Shown one piece after another: positions 19,281 through 28,035 of a DNA stretch of 64,000 nt (position 1 is the stretch's first letter; the number at the start of each line of letters is the position of its first letter). The DNA is from Tenuifilaceae bacterium CYCD (GTDB taxonomy: Bacteria > Bacteroidota > Bacteroidia > Bacteroidales > Tenuifilaceae): NCBI GenBank assembly GCA_036322835.1, contig AP027304.1, positions 3,348,001 through 3,412,000 of the forward strand. The letters are read 5' to 3'. The position numbers and the translations under genes are program-made. The notes under the pieces were generated by a model. It did no database searches. It was not told where the DNA came from and saw nothing but the letters and a program-made list of their open reading frames with translations.

Positions 19281-22058
19281 ATGAATGCTAAAAGAATAAT
19301 CATTTTGCTTGCGTTTATTTTACCAACCACATTGCTATCGCAAGTAATAACAGTATCGCCGACTCTACCCACAGCCTCCAGTTCAGTTGTGGTTACCTTT
19401 GATGCGACAAAAGCATCAAATCAATCATTGCTAAACTACACCGGAGAAGTGTATGCACACACTGGTGTTAAAGTTGAAGGCTCTGACAAATGGCAATATG
19501 TAATTGAATCATGGGGTAATAACACCACCCAACCAAAACTCACGAGAACTGGAACAAACACATATACGCTTACTATCTCGCCAAGTATCAGAGAATTTTA
19601 TAGCGTACCTTCCGATATAAAAATCACTCAGCTTTGTTTTGTTTTCCGTAGTAGCGATGGATCAAAGCAAACCGAGGATATTTTCTATACTGTATATGAG
19701 CAGGGCCTTACTGTAGGCTTCACCAATCCCTCCCAGACTAAACCTATATATGAACTAAACGATAACTTCAACATAACTCTTGAGGCTAATAACGCCACCA
19801 ACCTGAAACTCCTAATAGATGGAGCCGAAGTTCAGAGCACTGCTGAGACCTCTATAACATACAACTACACCGCGTCAACCTACGGCAAGCACTGGTTTAA
19901 GGCCATTGCCACTGATGGAACCACAACCGTGTCCGATTCCGTTTACATCTTAGTAAGAACCAGCATTACCGAAGAAGATCTACCATCGGGTTTAAAACTT
20001 GGAGTTAATATCGTTGATGAAAATACTGTAACACTTGTTCTTAACGATCCCCCTGCCCTAAAAGAATATGTTTACATTATAGGAAGTTTCAATAATTGGC
20101 TTCCCGATGAGCAATATTACATGAAACGCACTCCCGATGGCAAATATTACTGGATAACTGTAACCAATTTAAGCCCCGATACAGAGTATGCTTTCCAATT
20201 TCTAATTGATGGATACCTTCGCATTGCCGATCCTTATACAAATAAAACACTTGACCCTAACGACCAGTACATACCATCAACCACGTACCCAAACTTACTT
20301 GCCTATCCATCGGAATCTACAAACGGAATTGCATCAGTATTCAGCACAAATCCAGAAAATTACACATGGCAAGTAACCAAATTCACTCCACCTTCAAACG
20401 AAAAGTTGGTAATATACGAACTCCACATTCGAGACTTTGTATCCGAAAGCTATATCAAAACAGTTAAGGACACCTTAAACTACTTAGAAAGACTTGGAAT
20501 AAATGCCATAGAATTAATGCCAATTAGCGAATTCGAAGGGAACGATAGTTGGGGATACAATCCATCGTTCTACTTTACAACCGATAAAGCCTATGGAAAG
20601 CCTAACGATTATAAAGCATTTATTGATGATTGTCATAGCCGTGGAATTGCGGTAATCATGGACATGGTACTCAATCACTCTTATGGTCAATCGCCACTTG
20701 TGCAAATGTACTCCACCTCTGATGGAACAACCCTTGGAACACCAACATCAGACAATCCATGGTATAATGTAACAAGCCCTAATACAAGTTACTCCTGGGG
20801 ATATGACTTCAACCACGAGAGTCCAAGCACTCAGCAGCTTGTCGATAGCATTACCAGCTATTGGTTAACCGAGTATAAAGTTGACGGTTTTAGGTTTGAT
20901 TTTACCAAAGGTTTCACAAATACAGCTGGCGATGGTTGGGCATACGATGCTTCAAGAATTGCCATCCTTAAACGTATGGCCAACAAAATTTGGAATGTTA
21001 ATCCGAATGCTTATGTTATACTGGAGCACTTTACCGATAACTCAGAGGAAAAAGAACTAGCCAACTACGGAATGATGGTATGGGGAAACATGAACTACAA
21101 CTATAACCAAGCAACTATGGGCTATGTAAGTAATTCTAACATTTCAAATATTACTTACACAATACGAGGATGGGATAACCCAAATCTGGTTGGCTACATG
21201 GAAAGCCATGATGAAGAAAGGCTCATGTACAACAATCTGACATCAGGAAGCACTGCCAATCCAAACCATAATGTTACACAGTTACCTATTGCACTAAAAA
21301 GAGTTGAGTTAGCGGCTAACTTCTTCATACCAATTCCTGGACCCAAAATGATATGGCAGTTTGGCGAATTGGGATACGATGTTAGCATTGAATATAATGG
21401 CCGAACGGGTAAGAAACCACAACATTGGGAATACTATGATGTTGCTGAACGAAAAAGGCTTTATCAGATATTCTCTCATTTAAATAAACTCAAAAAGGAA
21501 TACGAAGTTTTCTCAACAGTTAATTTTGATTATAGCCTTTCAGGTGCTCAAAAATACATCAAACTGGATGGAGCAGACATGGACGTTGTAATTGTTGGAA
21601 ATTTTGACGTTAACTATGCAAATTACACTATCGATTTTCCTTCTACCGGCAAATGGTACGAATACTATACAAGAGATTCGATTGACTTGGCATCCACATC
21701 AAAAACAATTAATATGGCACCCGCAGAGTACCGACTCTACACTTCAAAAAAGATAGACAGAGATAACTTTGTAGGTATCGATGAAATTATTAACTCAAAA
21801 AATACAATAACGACTACATGGCCAAACCCAAGTAATGGTAAGTTCCAAATCTTGTTCAACCTTTCAAAGCCTTCAAATATTAGAGTTGAAGTTTTCAACA
21901 TGCTAGGGCAAACAGTGTACTCAAAAACGGAGAGTGGGTATTCTGGAAATAATACAATAGATATTAAACTCCCATCGAACACTAGTAATGGAATATACAT
22001 CTATAAACTATATGGTGGCGAAATCAGCAGTTCAGGAAAGATATCTGTATTAAAGTAG
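19281..22058 (+). CDS. Secreted GH13 alpha-amylase-family enzyme with T9SS sorting domain
   Basis: A 925-residue alpha-glucan hydrolase. Signal 1-20 (ending LLSQ); two N-terminal beta-sandwich domains (about 21-145 and 146-228); a CBM48-like domain about 238-330 (VYIIGSFNNWLPDE); GH13 barrel about 370-800 with region I DMVLNH (461-466), nucleophile D540 in GFRFDF, acid/base E582 in VILEHF and D644 in ESHDEER. All three catalytic carboxylates are present. The C-terminal 85 residues are a T9SS type A sorting domain (TTWPNPSNGKFQILF ... VFNMLGQTVY ... NGIYIYKLYGG ... GKISVLK), so the enzyme is exported across the outer membrane and displayed or released. It should feed oligosaccharides to the SusCD importer encoded upstream. 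Confidence 0.95.
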   Translation: MNAKRIIILLAFILPTTLLSQVITVSPTLPTASSSVVVTFDATKASNQSLLNYTGEVYAHTGVKVEGSDKWQYVIESWGNNTTQPKLTRTGTNTYTLTISPSIREFYSVPSDIKITQLCFVFRSSDGSKQTEDIFYTVYEQGLTVGFTNPSQTKPIYELNDNFNITLEANNATNLKLLIDGAEVQSTAETSITYNYTASTYGKHWFKAIATDGTTTVSDSVYILVRTSITEEDLPSGLKLGVNIVDENTVTLVLNDPPALKEYVYIIGSFNNWLPDEQYYMKRTPDGKYYWITVTNLSPDTEYAFQFLIDGYLRIADPYTNKTLDPNDQYIPSTTYPNLLAYPSESTNGIASVFSTNPENYTWQVTKFTPPSNEKLVIYELHIRDFVSESYIKTVKDTLNYLERLGINAIELMPISEFEGNDSWGYNPSFYFTTDKAYGKPNDYKAFIDDCHSRGIAVIMDMVLNHSYGQSPLVQMYSTSDGTTLGTPTSDNPWYNVTSPNTSYSWGYDFNHESPSTQQLVDSITSYWLTEYKVDGFRFDFTKGFTNTAGDGWAYDASRIAILKRMANKIWNVNPNAYVILEHFTDNSEEKELANYGMMVWGNMNYNYNQATMGYVSNSNISNITYTIRGWDNPNLVGYMESHDEERLMYNNLTSGSTANPNHNVTQLPIALKRVELAANFFIPIPGPKMIWQFGELGYDVSIEYNGRTGKKPQHWEYYDVAERKRLYQIFSHLNKLKKEYEVFSTVNFDYSLSGAQKYIKLDGADMDVVIVGNFDVNYANYTIDFPSTGKWYEYYTRDSIDLASTSKTINMAPAEYRLYTSKKIDRDNFVGIDEIINSKNTITTTWPNPSNGKFQILFNLSKPSNIRVEVFNMLGQTVYSKTESGYSGNNTIDIKLPSNTSNGIYIYKLYGGEISSSGKISVLK

Positions 22059-22078
22059 TCTTGCTCATTCAATATTAC

Positions 22079-22108
22079 AAAACCTGTCCAAATTTAAGGA
22101 CAGGTTTT
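22079..22108 (+). terminator. Terminator at the end of the glucan locus
   Basis: Perfect 11-bp stem AAAACCTGTCC / GGACAGGTTTT with an 8-nt AT loop, followed by CTTTTTT. It lies 21 bp after the amylase stop codon. The convergent repeat-protein gene ends 37 bp further on and may also use it. Confidence 0.88.
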
Positions 22109-22144
22109 CTTTTTTAAATTATAATCATTTGAAAAAATTGACAT

Positions 22145-25100
22145 TTAGTACTTTACATAATGCCCAAATAATTTGCCATTAGAGTACTGAACCCAAACAG
22201 TGCAGTATCCATTATTGTACTCATCGCCAAAACTTATTTGGTAAGCCCAAGAATTCGATGTAATTGTTATTATGGTTGAGGGAGTTCCAGGAATAAGTGC
22301 ATAAGCATTTCCAACAAAAGTAGAACCTTGCTGTCCTTGCCACCATACATGGCTGTAATTTGTAGTGGTATTTCGAGCCGTAATGGTTTTTGCACTTGCA
22401 TCCCAGTACAAATCGTATGCACCACCATAGGTCGATGCAATAATCCCTGATGTTGTTAAGTATATTTTTTCCATGGAAGTACCGCTTCCACTAACCTTTG
22501 TAGCCAAACCATCAGATAATGCTTTCTCAGTTGTGGCCAACACTTGGCTTGTACCTACATACGAATTGCTCAGCTGTACCGCCCCCTTAGTCGATGTTGA
22601 TGCATCAGATATTGAAATAACTGCATCACCACCAATAACTTGTCGAGTAGTAGATACTGCAATAGGGCTAGTTGCTGTTAAATTTCCTTTTGTTAATGAA
22701 GGTTCAGCACCCAGAATGGATGCCGTAAGATTAACACCATTAATCTTATAGTTACTTCCAGAACTAATATTAACATCACCCACCACATCTAGTTTATACG
22801 CTGGGGTAATTGTGCCCAACCCAATCCTTGCCAACGTAAAATCGCCATAAATTAACGGAGGATTAACATAGGTATTCGATATATACAACTTCCCCGATCC
22901 TGTTTCGTAATAACCAGCTCTATAACCTATAAATACATTTCCCAACCCCGATGAAAGACTGCTTCCAGCTTGGTAACCAATAAATACATTATTGTTTCCG
23001 GTTGAGTTATTATTCCCTGCCAAATGTCCAATGGCAACATTGCTACTGCCGGAATACAACCCATTACCGGCATAGTTTCCAATCATAACATTATAATCTC
23101 CATTATAGATTGATCCACCGGCATAAAATCCCATAAATACATTACCTGAAGCGGACTCTGGGTCCGATGGATTCGGAACATACCCATCACCACCACCTCT
23201 ACCACAATCGCTACCCACAAATGTGTTTTGAGATCCTTTACCTAAACGGTAGGCAGAGTTAACACCAATAAAAGTATTGCTAGACCCCGAATTAATAAAC
23301 CTTCCCGAATTAGTTCCCATCATAGTATTAAATGATGAATTCAATTCATAAGCAACTGCCGCACCGATATATGTATTGAAATTTCCCGAAGTATTTTTAT
23401 ACCCAGCATCGTTTCCAATAAATACATTACAAATACCAATTGAGTTTAAACGTCCCGCAGAAACTCCCATTCCAATATTATACGTACCGCTTGAGTTGCT
23501 AAAGCCCGCAAAATTTCCTAAAAACACATTGCTATTTCCAGTACTATTGGTAAATCCAGTACTATCGCCAATAAATATGTTGTTACTTCCCGAAACATTT
23601 GAGTATCCAGATTTATAGCCCATAAACGAATTGTAGTTTCCAATAGTATTAAGTATGCCAGCCTGATAACCAAAGAACGAATTGTATAATCCTGTGGATG
23701 TACTACTCCCACTCTGATGACCAATAAAATAATTATCGGGGGTTAACTGCATAAAATTACTCGGACTTACCTTTGTTTGAGTAGATAATCCGCCAACTGC
23801 AAAACCACCCCTTGCTCCTTTTGTTTGAGAATCATCCACATAAATCCTAGCACTATCGGGTGCAATAAATAACAAATTTCTAGAAACAACTGCTTTTGTT
23901 TGAGTAGAAAGACCTCCAATGGCAAAGCCACCCTTCGCTCCTTTTGCTAAGGCATCCTCCTTTACATAAATTCGTGCGCTGTCTGGCGTAATCCTAAAAT
24001 ACTCTAAAGGTAATCCCTTTGTTTGGGTGGATAACCCGCCAATCGCAAAACCGCCTTTTGAACCTTTGGTCAACACTGCATCCTTAATATTAATCCGGAC
24101 ACCCTCCTGATAAACGCCAAAAATGACTTCCCCAGCACTATTCTTAACCTCAAAAATAGGATCATCTGGATTAGTTGTTTCGTTACCAACCACCTCCAAA
24201 CTATTTACAAACGACAGATTAGGCAACTGCGTTAATGATGATGCTCCATTCCAAATTGCCATTTTACCGCTTGCTCCGCTACCAGAAATAATTGGACTTT
24301 GCCACAAAGTACCTGTAGCATCACGTGTTAAAACCTGACCTATTGTTCCTGGTAGATTCTGACCATCATATAGTGTACCTCGTAACCGCAACGAACCATT
24401 AATATCGAGAGATGCTGTGGGGGTTTTTGTGAGAATGCCATACCGCGAATTGGCTAAATCGTTAAAAAATTTATCGCTCGACACCCATGTTGTACCATTG
24501 TTAACAAGGCTTTCTCCGATATTACCATCAACGAGAGGCCCTGCGGGGCCCAGCTCTCCATCCTTTGCCATAACAGACCACACTGCTCCACTCCACACGT
24601 AAGATTTTTTATCTATCGTATTATAGTATGCCTGATTGATTTCAGGGTTAATAGGATTAGAATCAAACTCCCCTAGCCAGACAATTGATTTTCCATCCTG
24701 ACCAGCAGGTGCTTCAAACTCAACCCAAAAATCGGTAGCCTCAAAGGGATGTGTTGCCGAAGGACCAACGGTATCTTCGCAAATCCACATTGAATTTGTT
24801 AAAGGATCAGTACTTGATCTATCGAAAACATAATAGCCTGGATAATAAACACTATCGGCAGACCAACTTCCTTTAAGAACTAATCCAACCCCAGCCGGCC
24901 CCTGCGGTCCAGCAACACCCTGAACACCCTGTATACCCTGAATACCCTGTAGCCCGATGTCACCCTTAGGGCCAACGTCTCCATCCTTTGCAATTATTTC
25001 CCAAGAATCGCCATCCCATACGTACGAAATCATATCGATGGTATTGTAATAACAGTCGTTTAAACTTTTAACATCGGGAGCACCGGCAAATGAACCCAAC

Positions 25101-25972
25101 CAATTAATTGAAACGCCATCTTCGCCCGTATCGCCCTTTGGCCCTATTATCGAAATAGTAGTCATACTACTACCATTAGTATAATTAATTGTAAGGGTAC
25201 CATCAACATTTGAAACAACTGAGGAAATCCCATTTCCTGTTGTGCCAGTAAGTCCTTGCAATCCTTGAATGCCCTGATCACCCTTATCGCCTTTTCGTCC
25301 AACAATTCTTATTGGAGTTGTATAGCTGGTGCTATTGGTAAACGTTAATGTTAATGTACTATCGGAATTCAAAACTGCACTTTCAACACCAGTACCGGAT
25401 TCTCCTTGTAAGCCTGTTAAACCAATTTCTCCTTGGATTCCAGGATCTCCCTTATCTCCTTTCCGGCCAATAATACCAATTGGAGTTGTATAACTTGTAC
25501 TATTAGTAAAGTTAAAAGTAAGAGTACTGTCAGAGTTTAGGACAGCACTCTCAATTCCAACGCCTGGTTCTCCCTGTACCGAATTGGCAGCGTATAGGGC
25601 ATATGGAACCGAAATTAAACTCACAAGCCCCATCTCTACCCATGAACTACTTTTTTCAATTTCTACCCGAAGTTTTATATTACCCGAAGCCCAATTAATC
25701 GAAACAAAACTTCCTATTTGCTGAGTTCCACCGCCAAGTTCAACAGAAATGATTCCCTGACTTGAAGTTTGTACTGTATGCTCCTCGGAGTAGTAACTCG
25801 TACTACTTACTCCATCAATAAAAGAAATTCGTATATGAACACTTGAATTTGAAACTATTGCACCATTGGAGTCTCTTATTACAGCCTGATAGGCAATCTT
25901 CTCAGGTACCTGAGATTTAAGAAATGCAACAATAATGCCTAGCATTATCGTTACAATAGTTTTCTTGTACAT
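22145..25972 (-). CDS. Giant secreted protein with collagen-like and YadA-head-like repeats
   Basis: A 1275-residue protein of unknown function with a tail-fibre-like layout. Signal about 1-20. A compact N-terminal domain (to about 135: KIAYQAVIRDSNGAIVSNSS, ending SVPYALYAANSV) is common at the start of such Bacteroidota proteins. Four Gly-X-Y collagen-like tracts follow (GRKGDKGDPGIQGEIGLTG and similar) within about 140-480. Three near-identical GGFAIGGLSTQTK modules lie around 640-740. About fourteen 22-24-residue repeats of the FIGxxAGxxNxTGxxN type resemble trimeric autotransporter heads. The C-terminal segment is beta-rich and tail-fibre-like (KATTEKALSDGLATKV-like, then SYGDEYNNGY-like). 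No T9SS domain is visible at the C-terminus. It is probably a surface or extracellular trimeric fibre. Confidence 0.85.
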   Translation of the reverse strand: MYKKTIVTIMLGIIVAFLKSQVPEKIAYQAVIRDSNGAIVSNSSVHIRISFIDGVSSTSYYSEEHTVQTSSQGIISVELGGGTQQIGSFVSINWASGNIKLRVEIEKSSSWVEMGLVSLISVPYALYAANSVQGEPGVGIESAVLNSDSTLTFNFTNSTSYTTPIGIIGRKGDKGDPGIQGEIGLTGLQGESGTGVESAVLNSDSTLTLTFTNSTSYTTPIRIVGRKGDKGDQGIQGLQGLTGTTGNGISSVVSNVDGTLTINYTNGSSMTTISIIGPKGDTGEDGVSINWLGSFAGAPDVKSLNDCYYNTIDMISYVWDGDSWEIIAKDGDVGPKGDIGLQGIQGIQGVQGVAGPQGPAGVGLVLKGSWSADSVYYPGYYVFDRSSTDPLTNSMWICEDTVGPSATHPFEATDFWVEFEAPAGQDGKSIVWLGEFDSNPINPEINQAYYNTIDKKSYVWSGAVWSVMAKDGELGPAGPLVDGNIGESLVNNGTTWVSSDKFFNDLANSRYGILTKTPTASLDINGSLRLRGTLYDGQNLPGTIGQVLTRDATGTLWQSPIISGSGASGKMAIWNGASSLTQLPNLSFVNSLEVVGNETTNPDDPIFEVKNSAGEVIFGVYQEGVRINIKDAVLTKGSKGGFAIGGLSTQTKGLPLEYFRITPDSARIYVKEDALAKGAKGGFAIGGLSTQTKAVVSRNLLFIAPDSARIYVDDSQTKGARGGFAVGGLSTQTKVSPSNFMQLTPDNYFIGHQSGSSTSTGLYNSFFGYQAGILNTIGNYNSFMGYKSGYSNVSGSNNIFIGDSTGFTNSTGNSNVFLGNFAGFSNSSGTYNIGMGVSAGRLNSIGICNVFIGNDAGYKNTSGNFNTYIGAAVAYELNSSFNTMMGTNSGRFINSGSSNTFIGVNSAYRLGKGSQNTFVGSDCGRGGGDGYVPNPSDPESASGNVFMGFYAGGSIYNGDYNVMIGNYAGNGLYSGSSNVAIGHLAGNNNSTGNNNVFIGYQAGSSLSSGLGNVFIGYRAGYYETGSGKLYISNTYVNPPLIYGDFTLARIGLGTITPAYKLDVVGDVNISSGSNYKINGVNLTASILGAEPSLTKGNLTATSPIAVSTTRQVIGGDAVISISDASTSTKGAVQLSNSYVGTSQVLATTEKALSDGLATKVSGSGTSMEKIYLTTSGIIASTYGGAYDLYWDASAKTITARNTTTNYSHVWWQGQQGSTFVGNAYALIPGTPSTIITITSNSWAYQISFGDEYNNGYCTVWVQYSNGKLFGHYVKY

Positions 25973-26127
25973 ATATCGATTTTTATTGTTTTAAATGCTT
26001 GGATAAAAATTGCCAAAACACTAAACACAATAAGCCTCAAAACATTTACAATTTAACCTATAAATAGATAAAAATCAACCGAATTGGTAATTAGTTGACG
26101 AAATGAACTAAAGGTAAAGGTAATGCA

Positions 26128-27099
26128 TTACAACCCCAACTTTTGTCTTAAAACTTCTTCTTCGCTCTCTTTCTTGATGGTAATCCGTTCAAGTAGTACA
26201 ATTAAGACAACACCTAATAAAGTAAAAACTATAGCCCAAAACACATGCGGTTCAAGGCCGTTAGTATATTTAAAAGTTTCGGGTAAAACATTCCTCTCAA
26301 TTAATGGTTTAACAGTACCATTTTCATCAATAAATGTCTGTATGGCAACCTTCCATGGCCAGACCTTATTTAAAGCCCCAAGCATAAAGCCCATTAAGAA
26401 AGCAATTGTAAGATTATGAAATCGATGAAGTAGTTCCGACAATAACTTGGAAAACAAAATAATACCAATAATTGTTCCTAGTATAAAAACACCAATAACC
26501 TGGAGATTAATAGACGATAAAGCGCCCATCATAAAAGCGTATTTACCTAAAAGCAGAAGGATGAAACTACCCGATATGCCAGGTAAGATCATGGCACAAA
26601 TGGCTAAAGCTCCACATAAAAAAATAAACCAAAGCTCATTGGTTGTTTCGGTTGGAGAAATAATAGTAATCCAAAATCCAATTACTATACCCACCGCTAA
26701 ACTATAATATGTTGAAATTTTCCACTTCGGAATACTTTTGCCCACAAACCATACAGATGCCAAAATTAACCCGAAAAAGAACGCCCAAACAAAAATGGGA
26801 TGATATATAAGCAAATACTGCATCAGTCTTGCCAATGAAAGAAAACTAATAACGATACCAAGTATTACCGAAAATAAAAATCGGGCATTTATTGCTTCAA
26901 GGAAATGCACTATTCCATTTTTCTTGAATAGAAGCAAAAGAGCCTTTGAACCGATCGACTTGATTGAATCGATTAACTCCTCATAAATTCTTGCTATAAA
27001 GGCAATAGTTCCACCCGAAACTCCCGGTATCACATCGGCAGCACCCATTGCAATACCCTTTAATACTAATATGATGTACTCAATTGGTCGTCTTTTCAT
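26128..27099 (-). CDS. DUF368 polytopic membrane protein, probable undecaprenyl-phosphate transporter
   Basis: A 323-residue inner-membrane protein with about eight or nine hydrophobic helices. The N-terminus carries the DUF368 signature GIAMGAADVIPGVSGGTIAFI (about 15-35), and a second, pseudo-symmetric copy occurs at ICAMILPGISGSFILLLLGKY (about 191-211). DUF368 (PopT) proteins have been implicated in recycling the lipid carrier undecaprenyl phosphate across the membrane. It lies 27 bp downstream of the phosphosulfolactate-synthase gene and is probably co-transcribed with it; a functional link is not obvious. Confidence 0.88.
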   Translation of the reverse strand: MKRRPIEYIILVLKGIAMGAADVIPGVSGGTIAFIARIYEELIDSIKSIGSKALLLLFKKNGIVHFLEAINARFLFSVILGIVISFLSLARLMQYLLIYHPIFVWAFFFGLILASVWFVGKSIPKWKISTYYSLAVGIVIGFWITIISPTETTNELWFIFLCGALAICAMILPGISGSFILLLLGKYAFMMGALSSINLQVIGVFILGTIIGIILFSKLLSELLHRFHNLTIAFLMGFMLGALNKVWPWKVAIQTFIDENGTVKPLIERNVLPETFKYTNGLEPHVFWAIVFTLLGVVLIVLLERITIKKESEEEVLRQKLGL

Positions 27100-27126
27100 T
27101 TTAATTTTACCGATGCATGGAATCGC

Positions 27127-27900
27127 TTACTTCTTTATTTCTTTTGGGAGAAACTGAAAAAATGTATCACCGCGCAATCCCAACCTTAGGGTTTCAAGCG
27201 CTAACGCCTCGTTAGTAGCAATATTACCTAAATTTACATTTGCACCTAACTGCTTAATAAACCATGCCTGTTGGCTTTTTAATGGAGCTTCCCAAATTAC
27301 ATTCTCTATTTTGATATGCTCAATAATATCGTCAATCAGTTTAACATTGGCCGAGTGATCCTGGTTATAGATACCAATATTTCCACTCTCGCGAGCCTCC
27401 GCAATAACTTTCCAACTACCAGCGTCTATTTCAGTTTTCATCATGGCAACCCACTTATCATCCGGAATATGAACATCAGCCTGCTTGGAACCAACCTCTG
27501 AGATGACGGTATACTTTTTAGCTAAGCGCGATATGTAGTCACACTTTACCCCATGATCCATCTCCATAGAACCATCGGATACTTCAACCAAATCCAGGTT
27601 CAACTCATCAATAAATTTCACGAAATCATTATACATATCCCGTATAATAAAGAGTTCAAATAGAGTTCCGCCCAAATATGGTCTTAATCCCGACTTTTTA
27701 TATAGTTTTATTTTTTCTTTTAGCTGTGGTGTTACCAAAGAAGTTCCAAACCCAAATTTCACAAAATCGATATAATCTGCGCTGGAATCAACCATGTTAG
27801 ATGCTTCCGATAAACTTAAGCCCTTATCCATAACCATGGTTAATCCATGGTTACGAGGTTTTGCTGCTCGTTCTGGTATAAAAGGTAAACTATAGTTCAT
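27127..27900 (-). CDS. comA: Phosphosulfolactate synthase (ComA family)
   Basis: Adds sulfite to phosphoenolpyruvate to give (R)-phosphosulfolactate. The product of about 257 residues is a TIM barrel of the PF02679 type: KPRNHGLTMVMDKGLSL at the start, DYIDFVKFGFGTS, LRPYLGGTLFELF, VEVSDGSMEM and VISEVGSK. I use the ATG at 27898-27900 (MNYSLPFIPERAAKPR); the longer frame to 27981 adds 27 non-family residues. In methanogens the enzyme starts coenzyme M synthesis and in Bacillus it leads to sulfolactate; in this phylum a role in sulfonate or sulfonolipid precursors is possible but only inferred. Followed by the DUF368 gene. Confidence 0.9.
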   Translation of the reverse strand: MNYSLPFIPERAAKPRNHGLTMVMDKGLSLSEASNMVDSSADYIDFVKFGFGTSLVTPQLKEKIKLYKKSGLRPYLGGTLFELFIIRDMYNDFVKFIDELNLDLVEVSDGSMEMDHGVKCDYISRLAKKYTVISEVGSKQADVHIPDDKWVAMMKTEIDAGSWKVIAEARESGNIGIYNQDHSANVKLIDDIIEHIKIENVIWEAPLKSQQAWFIKQLGANVNLGNIATNEALALETLRLGLRGDTFFQFLPKEIKK

Positions 27901-27993
27901 AACTCTTGTATTTTGACATTTAGGCCAAATGTATTCTTTTTTTGTAAATATTGATACTAAAACATAGTGCCAACATAGCAATTGTTAATAAAA

Positions 27994-28018
27994 AAACCAC
28001 CCCAACTAGAGGTGGTTT
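27994..28018 (-). terminator. Terminator of the TPR-protein gene
   Basis: Stem AAACCACC / GGTGGTTT with a 9-nt loop and, on the minus strand, a following T-run (A-run 27990-27996). It lies 18 bp after the minus-strand stop codon at 28036. Confidence 0.8.
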
Positions 28019-28035
28019 ATATTTAAACTATTATT

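Noticed and set aside
27901-27981. Extra 27 residues at the N-terminus of phosphosulfolactate synthase
   Set aside because: Not part of the family and rich in residues atypical of a start region; the ATG at 27900 begins directly at the conserved part.
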